Source of the DNA: a virus
IMG/VR virus record: IMGVR_UViG_3300041583_000163
Coordinates: 1-57,957 of that record
Direction: 5' to 3' (one strand)
DNA length: 57,957 nucleotides
A program made the position numbers and the translations under genes. The notes below the pieces were generated by a model. That model did not search any database, had not been told where the DNA came from, and saw only the letters and a program-made list of their open reading frames with translations. Shown here piece by piece: positions 24,220 through 33,212 of this stretch. Numbering within the stretch: position 1 is the first letter of the stretch; every line of letters begins with the position of its first letter.

Positions 24220-25457
24220 TTGGCTAGCTCCTCGTCGATGGCGGCGCAGGCCGCATGGTAGGCAGCGAGTTGCTGCGAATACTGGATCTGTACGGCCTCG
24301 GGCACTTCGCTGTCTCGGACAAGCGCGGCGCGGTCCTTGCGTGTCATGTGCAGGTCCTCCACCCGCTCGAAGATCCACGTGTCGCGGTGAAACATAAACA
24401 TAGGCATGTCCCCCAACTTACGGCCACCCCACTTACCTGTGAAGCGGTCTCGGGGCTTGGCGTGCTCAATGCTGGCGAGATCTTGGCGCACATACCAAAG
24501 CTCGAGCAGACGGTCCATTGGACGAGGACCCAGTGTTTCGTACATGTCGGGGTGGTACAGCATGTAAGTGGGCGTCTGAACGATTCGGTTCTCCGGCGTG
24601 TCGCTGCTGTTCACACGATTGAGCACGGCCAAGTTAGCCACACGAACAAGCACTGCCAACGCCATTCGAGCCGACAAGGCCCACTCGGAGCTGGCCCGCC
24701 CGTAAGGCGTCATGTCTCCTCGGAAGCGGCGCACGTCGTTGCGTACGACGGCAATCTGATTGGCCAAAGAGCTGTTGTTGTACCAAGGGTGCTTGGGGTA
24801 CGGTGTGGCCACTCTGCGGGCGCGGTGCCTGGGTTCTTTGACAGCTGGGAGTATGGGTAGAAAGTGGCGCTCTCTGAGGTTGTGTGACCTGATAGATGTG
24901 TCTCGGTCGGGGTCAGCTCTTCGGGCAGCGTTGCGAGCGCGCACGTCTGCGATCCGCTCTCTGGCGTTCATGGGCACCACGTCGCCCCTATGCCACCATG
25001 TCCAGCGTCTGAGTGACGCGTAGTCGGGATAGTCGGCTCGTTTCTCGGGAGGGGTGTCGGGGGTGTCGGCGCGCCCCCTGCGGTCGAGTTCTATCTGCGC
25101 GGCGCTCTCACTTATGCGGCCCCGGGTGGCCTCTAGGTGTATCTGACTTGCCGGGAGATTCTTGAGCGCGCCCGCCCTTTCTGAGTGGTATTGGGGTTGG
25201 CACGCCTTGCAAATGGAGCTGAAGCGGTGACTTGGGTTGCCCAGAGGGTCTGTGTTTCCGGTCTGTTTTGCTTGCGCTGCGGTCAGGGTTCGCCTGAAGG
25301 ACTGGGTGTTCTTGGCCTCTTTGCACTTGAGGCAGACGATTTTTGTCTTCGAGCATGCGTTGCACGTGAAGGGTTCGTTCAGGATATTGAAGGCTTGCTT
25401 GCGTTTCACGCTGCCGCAAGCGGTGCAGAGTGTGTGTAGGGTGGTGGTCTGTTTCAT
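24216..25457 (-). CDS. Zinc-ribbon protein of unknown function (413 aa)
   Basis: Begins MKQTTTLHTLCTACGSVKRK. Four C-x2-C pairs in the first 90 residues (CTAC, CNAC, CLKC, CKAC) suggest two zinc ribbons; the rest is basic and rich in arginine with no motif I can name. It is the first gene after the promoter at 25470-25510, with a very short leader and no Shine-Dalgarno, so it may be translated almost leaderless. A host-takeover or regulatory role fits its place but is speculation. Confidence 0.8.
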   Translation of the reverse strand: MKQTTTLHTLCTACGSVKRKQAFNILNEPFTCNACSKTKIVCLKCKEAKNTQSFRRTLTAAQAKQTGNTDPLGNPSHRFSSICKACQPQYHSERAGALKNLPASQIHLEATRGRISESAAQIELDRRGRADTPDTPPEKRADYPDYASLRRWTWWHRGDVVPMNARERIADVRARNAARRADPDRDTSIRSHNLRERHFLPILPAVKEPRHRARRVATPYPKHPWYNNSSLANQIAVVRNDVRRFRGDMTPYGRASSEWALSARMALAVLVRVANLAVLNRVNSSDTPENRIVQTPTYMLYHPDMYETLGPRPMDRLLELWYVRQDLASIEHAKPRDRFTGKWGGRKLGDMPMFMFHRDTWIFERVEDLHMTRKDRAALVRDSEVPEAVQIQYSQQLAAYHAACAAIDEELAK

Positions 25458-25464
25458 GTCTGAA

Positions 25465-25510
25465 GTATGGCATAAATTATAGCGGTAGGTGTGTCGACGT
25501 ATGGCATAAA
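25465..25510 (-). promoter_or_regulatory. Early promoter with two 12-base direct repeats
   Basis: A perfect -10 box (TATAAT on the minus strand, 25476-25481) lies about 18 bases before the start codon. The 12-mer gtatggcataaa occurs twice, at 25465-25476 and 25499-25510, 34 bases apart and flanking the -10 region. No good -35 box is seen, so the upstream copy may bind an activator, or both may bind a repressor. Confidence 0.6.
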
Positions 25511-25581
25511 GTAACTAATTGGTAAATCTGCCGGATAGGGGGGTGTGCGAACGGGGCAGGCTTAACCTCGCGTGGCACCCT

Positions 25582-25834
25582 TAAGTCGTTGATTTATAAG
25601 GGAAAATTTGGTATGTGCAGCAAGGTACACCGGCGCTGTGGAGAACTTTTAAAAACAAAAACAAAAACAAAAACAAAAACAAAAACAAAAACAAAAACAA
25701 AAACAAAAACATAACTATATATATATCTTTAAAGTTAAATAGTATTTATATAGGTAGTGTCCGTCACTCACCGCCACCAAAAACCCCCGCTATATCAACG
25801 ACTTAGGTATGTCACGCGGGGTCCTCAACCCCGC
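25582..25834. other. Candidate replication origin region
   Basis: A non-coding stretch with a 12-base inverted repeat (taagtcgttgat at 25582-25593, atcaacgactta at 25794-25805) enclosing ten AAAAAC units and an AT-rich tract, then a GC-rich hairpin (GCGGGGT-CCTCA-ACCCCGC, 25816-25834). Repeats, easily melted DNA and a place among early genes fit an origin, but nothing proves it. Confidence 0.4.
25651..25710 (+). repeat. Ten perfect tandem copies of AAAAAC
   Basis: 60 bases of exact 6-base units, followed by an AT-rich tract (ataactatatatatat). It is non-coding and stands out sharply from the GC-rich surroundings. Copy number is likely to vary by slippage. Confidence 0.96.
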
Positions 25835-25945
25835 TCTTGAGTCCTCCCATCACGGCAAATTCGGTATTTTATGCGACGCTAAGCAGGCACCACTGCCCCT
25901 GGAAGCCCCGGCCCACCTCAATCTCAGGCGTTTTGGAACCATTTT

Positions 25946-26146
25946 TCAGCTGTCACGGTCGAGGTCTTGCGCCTCTAGGGCGCAGCGTATGCACTGCTCG
26001 TCTGACGCATCCCACCCGGGGGCGGTGTACACGCCCTCAAAGACGAACCCGCCCTCGTGTGTCCGTTTTCGGTAGAGGGTGAACGTGGTGCGGCGCCCGT
26101 TCATACTCACGTTGCGCCTCCCCACTACTCGGAAGTTCTCGGTCAT
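25946..26146 (-). CDS. Small protein of unknown function (66 aa)
   Basis: Begins MTENFRVVGRRNVSMNGRRT; basic first half, acidic second half with two cysteines. Joined to the upstream gene by an ATGA overlap. No motif recognised. Confidence 0.7.
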   Translation of the reverse strand: MTENFRVVGRRNVSMNGRRTTFTLYRKRTHEGGFVFEGVYTAPGWDASDEQCIRCALEAQDLDRDS

Positions 26147-26400
26147 GGCTCGACCTCCCCATAGGCGCTGGGGATCTCACGCCCGCTGTGGGCGCAGATG
26201 CGGGGCGGGCCTTCCCAATGAATAAACACTGCGACAGCGATCCAGTCGCGCCCCGTCTCGCGACGGATCAGGCGGTAGTGCTCTCGGGCGGCCTGGGCGT
26301 CTATCACCTCGCCGTCCAGCATCATTAGGGCGCACTGATACACGCCGGGCCATGCGTAGCCCCCGGACCTGATGAAGTCTTTGAGGTCCGCTTTTTTCAT
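26143..26400 (-). CDS. Small protein of unknown function (85 aa)
   Basis: Begins MKKADLKDFIRSGGYAWPGV. ATG 26400 overlaps the upstream stop (ATGA), favouring it over the longer frame. No motif recognised. Confidence 0.72.
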   Translation of the reverse strand: MKKADLKDFIRSGGYAWPGVYQCALMMLDGEVIDAQAAREHYRLIRRETGRDWIAVAVFIHWEGPPRICAHSGREIPSAYGEVEP

Positions 26401-26552
26401 TGCGCTGCCTCCAACTGGCGGGCCAGCCGGTACAGGCTCGGGGGTACGCCTCTCAGGGCGCAATACCGCTTCGCGGCGTAGTCACCCCACACCTTGCGTT
26501 CTTGCGCGGCTCTGACGGCGTGGTAGGCCTCTGGGGTACGTGTTGTGGTCAT
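26397..26552 (-). CDS. Small protein of unknown function (51 aa)
   Basis: Begins MTTTRTPEAYHAVRAAQERK. AAGGAAACCTC precedes ATG 26552; this is the first of a three-gene coupled run to 25946. Basic and helical; unknown. Confidence 0.68.
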   Translation of the reverse strand: MTTTRTPEAYHAVRAAQERKVWGDYAAKRYCALRGVPPSLYRLARQLEAAQ

Positions 26553-27336
26553 GAGGTTTCCTTGTTCGTGCCGAACTGGCACACCGTAGGCGTGTTGGTG
26601 CCTATGGTGTGCCCCCTGTTGCCAAGGAGCATTCGTTCTCGGGGTGTCTTTTGACACTGGTTGTGGCGCAGTGGCGCCTTGTTGTGTCGGAACCGCGCGG
26701 CAAACCACGCGGTTCCGCTCTGAGGTTATGCATAACTTGCATAACACTATGCTTGCTGACTGATTCTCAAATGCCAGAACTGCCGCACACGTAGTCGTGA
26801 TGTTCGTTTGAGACTGTCAGCACCATGCGCCAGTAACCCTAGCACTCGCGGAATTCCGGGTTTGGATATCTGTCAAGCTGTAAACATTCGCCCATAGCAA
26901 AGCGCCCGCTCGGTGTCTGTACCGCTCGGGTTTGGGATTACGTGGGGTTTTTTGATGCGTGGCGCATCGAATGATTACAGCGCCTGATAGTCAGTCCGCG
27001 CCCATGTTGGCGGGTGATAGTTCGGTGGCGCATGGCGGCGCCTTAGATGGCGCCTCATAAAGTGGAATCTGCGCAGCGTTAGAACGCGGTGAAAATAACA
27101 ACGAAAGCAAACCGGGCAAGCGTATTAAACGGTTACGGGTTTGCATTGTCCGACCCAGGCGCGCGATGCGACAGGGGGGAAATGGTATTTTCAGCGGGTG
27201 CTTCGCTGCGCAGATTTTTAAAGGGCAAGCCTAGGGGTGATGCGCTACCGAACATGGCGCGCATTGCGGCATGAGGGAAACGAATACACCGACAACATAA
27301 GGGTAAACCCTTACAAGGAGGGGCCGGAACGATACC
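26553..27336. other. Long non-coding region with hairpin and palindrome
   Basis: No convincing gene. It holds a 10-bp hairpin (CGGAACCGCG / CGCGGTTCCG, 26688-26717), the palindrome GTTATGCATAAC at 26725-26736 followed by a half copy TTGCATAAC, a short stem GATGCG-TGG-CGCATC near 26953-26967, and a GGCGCC-rich stretch near 27034-27053. These may form a control region for the three-gene run at 25946-26552. A weak plus-strand frame at 27089-27274 lacks a ribosome site and I do not call it. Confidence 0.5.
26725..26745. promoter_or_regulatory. Palindromic operator candidate
   Basis: GTTATGCATAAC is a perfect 12-base palindrome, followed directly by TTGCATAAC, which repeats its right half. This looks like a protein-binding site upstream of the 26397-26552 gene. 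Confidence 0.45.
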
Positions 27337-27374
27337 GGGTTTCCCATGCGCAGCAAGCCACGCATGGGAAACCC
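27337..27374 (-). terminator. Perfect 14-bp hairpin after the 199-residue gene
   Basis: GGGTTTCCCATGCG pairs exactly with CGCATGGGAAACCC across a 10-base loop, about 24 bases after the stop at 27398 in the leftward direction. No T tract follows; a second smaller stem (CCCC-CGCAA-GGGG) adjoins it. Probably a transcription stop or an mRNA-protecting stem. Confidence 0.6.
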
Positions 27375-27397
27375 CCCGCAAGGGGTCTAAAGCGCCT

Positions 27398-27997
27398 TCA
27401 GAAGGGGGGCAGCGCGTCCTCTGGGGGGGTAGTAGCCTTAGAGGGCTTGGAGGGCTTGGAGGGCTTGGAGGGCTTGGAGGGCTTTGCAGCGAGCGCAGCA
27501 AGCGCAGCGTCAAGGTCAATTTTCAGCCGGGCATTCTCACTTTCCAACCGTGCAATGGTTTCCTTGGCGGTTTCCATGTCATTTGCCACCCTAGGTTTAG
27601 GGGCCACGAAAAACCCCTCAAACACAGTGAACATGGAAGACAAGGCGGCATCGTGTGCCATCTGGTCAAACTGGCATGACTTACCAGCGTAACGCTTACC
27701 CTTGCCACATTCCATGGCCAATGCCGCCCATGCGCGGCCAATTTTCCGGGCGGTACCCTTGCCCTCCTTTGCCCAACTCCACAGTGCGGGCACTAGTGTG
27801 CCATTGTGCTGCGCAGCTTCAACGAAATCATTCGAGTTGCCGCCCGACACCAGGAAGATAGAAAAACGCGGGGCAATGGCACCCCACAAACGTTCCGTCT
27901 TCTCCTGGTGCCCCTTGCTGGGGGACAGGATATCTAACGCCTGTTTGTCGCCTAGCACCAATGGGATGGTTTGGGTTTGCTTGCTTGCGTTTGTCAT
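27398..27997 (-). CDS. Protein of unknown function with coiled coil and KPS repeats (199 aa)
   Basis: Begins MTNASKQTQTIPLVLGDKQA. Residues 1-130 look like a folded helical domain; 130-165 are a likely coiled coil; a five-fold lysine-proline-serine repeat follows (9-base DNA units at about 27441-27485). It is the first leftward gene of the divergent control region, so it is probably made early. A 15-base palindrome lies in its leader. Function unknown. Confidence 0.8.
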   Translation of the reverse strand: MTNASKQTQTIPLVLGDKQALDILSPSKGHQEKTERLWGAIAPRFSIFLVSGGNSNDFVEAAQHNGTLVPALWSWAKEGKGTARKIGRAWAALAMECGKGKRYAGKSCQFDQMAHDAALSSMFTVFEGFFVAPKPRVANDMETAKETIARLESENARLKIDLDAALAALAAKPSKPSKPSKPSKPSKATTPPEDALPPF

Positions 27998-28017
27998 GGT
28001 GAGTTACCTGATTAGTT

Positions 28018-28032
28018 GATAGCGGCGCTATC
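28018..28032. promoter_or_regulatory. Operator candidate GATAGCG-G-CGCTATC
   Basis: A perfect 7-base inverted repeat around one central base, 20 bases upstream of ATG 27997. The single-base centre cannot form an RNA loop well, so a DNA-binding protein is the likelier reader. Confidence 0.5.
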
Positions 28033-28092
28033 GGGGTTGTGTCGAATCGACCAATGAAATGTAGCACGGCAAGCCTTATTACGTGGCGGTTT

Positions 28093-28321
28093 TGTCAAAC
28101 GATGGGCCGATGCGCGCCAGAACGGCCATGGGGTCGAGGGTACGGGGTGGCACCCCCCATATTTTTGACGTGGCGCCCCCGCGCGCATGTACTGTGTTTC
28201 ACAGCAACGCTCACGTAAATTGTCAAACTCCAGTCAACCCAATCCCAGAAAACGTCAGCGCACACCAAACAGCCACACCCCCCGGGGCTATCAAAAAAAT
28301 CAAGCCTAATTTCTGTCAAAC
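28093..28321. promoter_or_regulatory. Three TGTCAAAC sites in the divergent control region
   Basis: The 8-mer TGTCAAAC occurs at 28093-28100, 28221-28228 and 28314-28321, all in one orientation, in the non-coding stretch between the divergent genes. On the minus strand it contains TTGACA, the -35 consensus, but no fitting -10 box follows. They may be regulator sites for the early/late switch. Confidence 0.4.
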
Positions 28322-28345
28322 CCCCAACGCCACAAAGCGCGTGAC

Positions 28346-28384
28346 GAAAAAAAGCCCCCCATGCTTGCCTGCTTGGGGGGCTCT
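28346..28384 (-). terminator. Intrinsic terminator facing leftward
   Basis: On the minus strand AGCCCCCCA pairs with TGGGGGGCT and is followed by seven Ts. It sits just upstream of the small terminase gene and faces against late transcription. It would stop antisense transcripts from the late arm from entering the early arm. Confidence 0.7.
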
Positions 28385-28414
28385 AAAATCCTTTGCAGGA
28401 CATCAGGAGACGCA

Positions 28415-29089
28415 ATGACTGCCAAGCGAACTTGGCCTCACCACACCTTCAGTGTACACTGCGCACACCCCGGGGGCAACCCCATCGCTAACTCCAAGCG
28501 CTCACACATGTTCGACAGCCTCCTGGCCTTGCAGATCGAGACCGAAGACACCGCAGCCCCGCTGCTGGTGAAGGACGCCACGTCCACCCAGGTCCTAAAC
28601 GCTCTGTACAGCAGCGCCGGCACAGACAACCCATTTGCAGAGTTCGGTGCGCCCTCGGACGAAGAGATCGACATTGCCATGCACAGCAGGGACGCCCGGG
28701 CCGCGTTCACCACGCTGATCACCGAGCCCGACGACGACAAGAAGAAGCTGGCGCTAACAACCATCAAAGCGCCCGAAGCAGTCCAGCATCTAGTCGCAAG
28801 CCTCACAGCATATGACTGGGAGTTCATTGAGCAGGCCAAGGGCATCCGGGGCAAGGTAGTAGCCACCCTGCTCAACGAGTTGGAGCACCCCGACGCTCGC
28901 ATCAGGTTGAAGGCCGCACAGCTCTTGGGGCAGGTATCCGAGGTCAGCCTATTTACCACCAAGGTCGAGGTGAAGACCACAGTCACCCATGACAGCACAG
29001 AGATCGATGTCCGGGTAGCAGAGCGCCTGCAACGCCTTCTGGACAGTACCGTGGTGGTCGAGGTACTGGAGGCGCCTAGTGGAACTTAA
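28415..29089 (+). CDS. Putative terminase small subunit
   Basis: 224 residues from ATG 28415, chosen by CAGGAG at the right spacing. Mostly helical, with a repeat-like section NELEHPDARIRLKAAQLLGQ in the C-terminal half. No motif proves its role; position just before the large terminase, overlap of 11 bases with it, and size fit a small terminase subunit, which recognises the packaging site. Confidence 0.75.
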   Translation: MTAKRTWPHHTFSVHCAHPGGNPIANSKRSHMFDSLLALQIETEDTAAPLLVKDATSTQVLNALYSSAGTDNPFAEFGAPSDEEIDIAMHSRDARAAFTTLITEPDDDKKKLALTTIKAPEAVQHLVASLTAYDWEFIEQAKGIRGKVVATLLNELEHPDARIRLKAAQLLGQVSEVSLFTTKVEVKTTVTHDSTEIDVRVAERLQRLLDSTVVVEVLEAPSGT

Positions 29090-30674
29090 AGGGCTCACGC
29101 AGGCGCAGATACAGCTGCTGATCACCAGGATCCCGGACCTGCCGCTCGCCGAGAAGGTGGCGCTCCTGGAGGAGCTAGAGCAGTTTGATCTGGCCAACGC
29201 ACGCAAGGCGGCACGGGATGACTTTCTGGTCTTCTGCCACAGAGTGGACCCCGCCTTCAAGGAAGGCCCCCACCACCGCCACATGCGCCCCCTGCTCCAA
29301 GACATGGCAGGTACTTGGTCTGGCACAGAAGAGATCCCGGAACACGCCCTGCGCTTGACCGTCTCGCTGGCGCCCCGGTTTGGTAAGAGCCACTTTGTGG
29401 CCTACCTGTATGTGGCGTGGTATCTGGGGCACAACCCGAACCATCAGATCATGATGATCACGCACACCGCAGATCTGTCAGAGAGTTTCGGGAAGAAGGT
29501 CCGGGATATGATTGACAGCCCGGTGTACCAAGACATCTTCGATCGCTCGGTGCAGGTGTCCCGAGATAAAAGTGCAGCAGGAAACTGGACCACGGTGCAA
29601 GGCGGTGTGTATCTGGCGTTGGGTGTCGGTGGTAACGCTGCCGGCAAAGGCGCAGACCTGCTCGTTGCAGATGATCTGGTGTCCGAGCAGGCCGTGCTGT
29701 ACGGAAACCCGGCGGTGGCTTTTGAGACGGCGTGGACCTATATGCAGGTCGGTCCTATGCAGCGTTTGATGCCCGGAGGTCGAATGGTTTTCATTGGGAC
29801 CAGGTGGGGGAAGGCGGACCCCATTGCCAAGGCCATACAGAGCGCTCGAGACAAGCGAGGTGACGGTGCCTTGCAGTGGCATGAGGTCAACTTCCCCGCC
29901 ACCATGGAGGTTGAGCGCGAAGGCGAGATGCAGACCGTCTCCCTGTGGCCCGAGCAGTGGCCGCTCCAAGAACTGCTGGCAAAGAAGGCTGGCATGCGCC
30001 CTATGTTCTGGTCGGCGCAGTACATGCAGGACCCCACGAGCGACAACGTGGCGCTCTTAAAGCGTGAGTACTGGCAGATCTGGCCCCATGAAGACCCGCC
30101 CGAGGTGGACACCATCATTCAGGTCTGGGACACGGCGCATGAGACCAAGAACCGCAGTGACTTCAGTGCCTGCGGCACCTTTGGGGTGTTCTTCAACACC
30201 GAGACCAACCGCAACGAGATGATCCTGCTCAACGCGATCCGAGATCGCTGGGAGTTCCCAGAGCTAAAGCTGCGCGCCCGTGAGCAAGCCGCCGAGTGGA
30301 AGCCCGATCACCTGCTGATTGAGAAGAAGGCCGCAGGCGCCCCACTGATCCAAGAGCTTCGCAGGATGGACCTGTTTGTTGAGGAGTACTCTCCCAGCCG
30401 AGGCAAGGTCGGACACAGCAACGACAAGTACGCCCGCGTCAACTCGATCACGCCAATCTTTGAGGACGGCTGCGTCTGGATGCCAGACACCAAATGGGCC
30501 AGAGATGTGCGTGAGGAGTGCGCCGACTTCCCCAGCGGCGAGCACGATGACTATGTTGACGTTGTGTCCATGGCCTGCATGAGATTTCGCCAAGGCGGCT
30601 ATTTGCGTTTGTCGGACGACGCTGATGATGAGGATAATGAGCCCACCTCTCCGCGCATTGCCGCCTACTATTGA
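29079..30674 (+). CDS. terL: Terminase large subunit
   Basis: 531 residues from GTG 29079. ATPase: Walker A-like APRFGKSHF (about residue 103), Walker B LLVADD (about 198). Nuclease: QVWDTAHE (Asp), LIEKKAAG (Glu) and GEHDDYVD (Asp pair). It pumps DNA into the prohead through the portal and cuts it. The length is normal for the family. Confidence 0.96.
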   Translation: MELKGLTQAQIQLLITRIPDLPLAEKVALLEELEQFDLANARKAARDDFLVFCHRVDPAFKEGPHHRHMRPLLQDMAGTWSGTEEIPEHALRLTVSLAPRFGKSHFVAYLYVAWYLGHNPNHQIMMITHTADLSESFGKKVRDMIDSPVYQDIFDRSVQVSRDKSAAGNWTTVQGGVYLALGVGGNAAGKGADLLVADDLVSEQAVLYGNPAVAFETAWTYMQVGPMQRLMPGGRMVFIGTRWGKADPIAKAIQSARDKRGDGALQWHEVNFPATMEVEREGEMQTVSLWPEQWPLQELLAKKAGMRPMFWSAQYMQDPTSDNVALLKREYWQIWPHEDPPEVDTIIQVWDTAHETKNRSDFSACGTFGVFFNTETNRNEMILLNAIRDRWEFPELKLRAREQAAEWKPDHLLIEKKAAGAPLIQELRRMDLFVEEYSPSRGKVGHSNDKYARVNSITPIFEDGCVWMPDTKWARDVREECADFPSGEHDDYVDVVSMACMRFRQGGYLRLSDDADDEDNEPTSPRIAAYY

Positions 30675-30686
30675 TCAAGGATACCA

Positions 30687-33212
30687 ATGGCCACCAGTAC
30701 ATCTTTTGAGAGCAAGGTCCGTGAAGAGGACATGCTGTTTGACGACCCCAAAGAGATGCCTTCGGTGTCCATAACGCTGGAGCCCGAAGAATCCACAATG
30801 GTGGAGTTTGAGGATGGCTCCGTTGTCATTGATCTGGACCCCGAGCTTGACGACATTGAGGCGTCCGAAGACGAATTTGACGAGAACTTGGTGGGTGTGC
30901 TGCCTGCTGCTTCGGTGATGACGATCGGTCAAGACCTTTTGTCCGAGATTGATGACGACCTAAATGCTCGTCGGGACTGGGAGCGCACCTACAAGGACGG
31001 CATTGAGCTGCTGGGCCTGAAATATGAGACGCGAACAGAGCCTTGGATCGGGGCTTGCGGCATTTACCACCCCATGATTCTTGAGGCGGCGGTGCGTTTT
31101 CAGTCTGAGACCATGATGGAGACGTTCCCGGCCCACGGCCCGGTGCTGACCAAGGTGCTCGGCAAGGAAACCCGGGAGAAGCTAGCGGCTGCTGCCCGCG
31201 TTCGAGCTGACATGAACTACCAGCTGACCGAGCGCATGATCGAGTTCCGAGATGAGCATGACCGCATGCTGCTCAATCTACCAATCATCGGTTCCGCGTT
31301 CAAGAAAGTGTACTTCGACCCTACTAAGGGGCGCATGGTGTCGAAGATGATCGACGCGGACAACATGATTTTGCCCTACGGGGCCACCAATGCTCGTGCG
31401 GCCGAGCGCGTATCGCATCGCCTGCGATACACCAAGAACAAACTGAACGCTTTAATCGCCAGCGGCTTCTATGCAGAGTCCGACTTGGGCGACCCGCAGC
31501 GCATGCAGTCCGATGTACAGGAAGAAAAGGACCGTATCACAGGTATTGACGACCTGAATGATGATCGTTTCACGGTCTATGAGTGCGTGGTGCTGCTCAC
31601 GATCGACGAGGACAGCTATGCCACCGGATTGGCGCTTCCCTATGTGGTCACCATCTGCCGAGACAACGATGCGGTGCTGGGTATCCGCCGCAACTGGCGC
31701 CAAGAGGACAAATTCCAGCAAGCGCGTCAGCATTTTGTGCAGTATGACTACATTCCGGGCATGGGTGCTTACGGACTGGGCCTGATTCACCTGATTGGCG
31801 GGTATGCCAAGGCCGGAACATCCATTATTCGCCAGCTGGTCGACGCCGGCACGCTCTCGAACCTGCCGGGGGGCCTTAAATCCAAGGGTATGCGGATCAA
31901 GGGGGACGATCAGCCCATTAGGCCGGGAGAATTCCGAGATGTAGACGTGGGCTCGGGCACCGTGCGGGACAACATCATCCCGCTGCCGTACAAAGAGCCC
32001 AGCACTGTCTTGCACATGCTGCTGAAAGACCTGATTGAGGAAGGTCGCCGTCTGCCCGGCATGGCAGACATGAAGATCAGTGATATGTCGTCTCAGGCCC
32101 CTGTGGGCACCACGCTGGCCTTGATTGAGCGCCAGCTGAAGGTGATGTCGGCAGTGCAGGCCCGCACGCACAACAGCCTGAAGGAAGAGTTCAAGCTGAT
32201 CAAGCAAGGTGTGTCAGACAACGACGAGTCCCCGTATGACTACGAGCCGGCTTCAGGCAAGAAAGGCGACCGAGCCGCCGATTACGCACTGGTGGATGTG
32301 GTCCCCGTAAGCGATCCCAACGCGGCCACGATGACGCAGCGGTTGATTCAGTATCAGGCCGCGATCCAGCTATCACAGTCCGCACCCCAGCTGTACGACT
32401 TGGCCCTGCTGCACCGAGACATGCTGGAGACCATCGGTTTCAAGAACGCTGCCAAGCTGGTGCCTCTGAAAGAGGACATCAACCCCATGGACCCAGTGGT
32501 GGAGAACATGCGCGTGCTTCGCGGCGACCCGATCAAGGCGTTTTTGTACCAGGACCACGCCGCACACATGCAAGTGCACCAAGCTGCGATGCAAGACCCC
32601 GTGATGCAGCAAACCATGGGACAGAACCCGAAGGCGCAGATGATGATGGGCGCTATGCAGGCGCACCTTGCTGAGCACATGGGGTTCATGTATCGCCAAG
32701 AGATCGAGGCCGAGCTGGGCGTGGTGCTGCCGCCAGAGGACGAAGAGATGCCGCCAGACATCGAGGCTGCGGTGTCTAAGCTCATGGCCCGCGCCGCTAT
32801 GCGGCTCCTACAGCGCAAGCAAGCCCAGGCGCAAGCGCAGCAAGCGCAGCAGGCCCAGCAAGATCCCGTTGTCCAGATCCAGATGCGCGATGCCGACCGC
32901 AAAGACAAGCTGGCCGAATCCACAATGGCCAAAACGCAAGCCGACATCGCAGACATGGCCAACAGGAGCGGGCAAGAAACCGCCCGCAAGGACATGCTGG
33001 CCAAGGCAACTGTGGCCAAAACGCAAGCGGACATCGCAAACATGGCCGACAAGAGCGAGCGAGAAGACAAAAAGCTGGCGTTGGATGCGGGTCGCAGCGT
33101 GGATGAAATTGGCCTGCAAGAGCAAGCCCAGATGGCGCAGCAAGACAGAGATGCCGCCGCGCAGCTGATGCAGCGGATGCAGCAGCAGAACGCTGATGGG
33201 CGTGGCCGATGA
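30687..33212 (+). CDS. Portal protein
   Basis: 841 residues. The acidic N-terminal 90 residues are followed by the portal body with WERTYKDGIELLGLKYE and EPWIGACGIYHPMILEAAVR, as in large podovirus portals. The C-terminal 130 residues are a glutamine-rich coiled coil with a near-duplicate unit (AKTQADIADMANRS and AKTQADIANMADKS). Twelve copies would form the DNA channel at one capsid vertex. Confidence 0.93.
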   Translation: MATSTSFESKVREEDMLFDDPKEMPSVSITLEPEESTMVEFEDGSVVIDLDPELDDIEASEDEFDENLVGVLPAASVMTIGQDLLSEIDDDLNARRDWERTYKDGIELLGLKYETRTEPWIGACGIYHPMILEAAVRFQSETMMETFPAHGPVLTKVLGKETREKLAAAARVRADMNYQLTERMIEFRDEHDRMLLNLPIIGSAFKKVYFDPTKGRMVSKMIDADNMILPYGATNARAAERVSHRLRYTKNKLNALIASGFYAESDLGDPQRMQSDVQEEKDRITGIDDLNDDRFTVYECVVLLTIDEDSYATGLALPYVVTICRDNDAVLGIRRNWRQEDKFQQARQHFVQYDYIPGMGAYGLGLIHLIGGYAKAGTSIIRQLVDAGTLSNLPGGLKSKGMRIKGDDQPIRPGEFRDVDVGSGTVRDNIIPLPYKEPSTVLHMLLKDLIEEGRRLPGMADMKISDMSSQAPVGTTLALIERQLKVMSAVQARTHNSLKEEFKLIKQGVSDNDESPYDYEPASGKKGDRAADYALVDVVPVSDPNAATMTQRLIQYQAAIQLSQSAPQLYDLALLHRDMLETIGFKNAAKLVPLKEDINPMDPVVENMRVLRGDPIKAFLYQDHAAHMQVHQAAMQDPVMQQTMGQNPKAQMMMGAMQAHLAEHMGFMYRQEIEAELGVVLPPEDEEMPPDIEAAVSKLMARAAMRLLQRKQAQAQAQQAQQAQQDPVVQIQMRDADRKDKLAESTMAKTQADIADMANRSGQETARKDMLAKATVAKTQADIANMADKSEREDKKLALDAGRSVDEIGLQEQAQMAQQDRDAAAQLMQRMQQQNADGRGR

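Noticed and set aside
27089-27274. Small plus-strand gene (61 codons)
   Set aside because: GTG start without a ribosome site and no neighbours on that strand; not convincing.
28083-28418. Plus-strand gene of 111 codons in the divergent control region
   Set aside because: It crosses a terminator and overlaps the better-supported small terminase start; composition is not protein-like.
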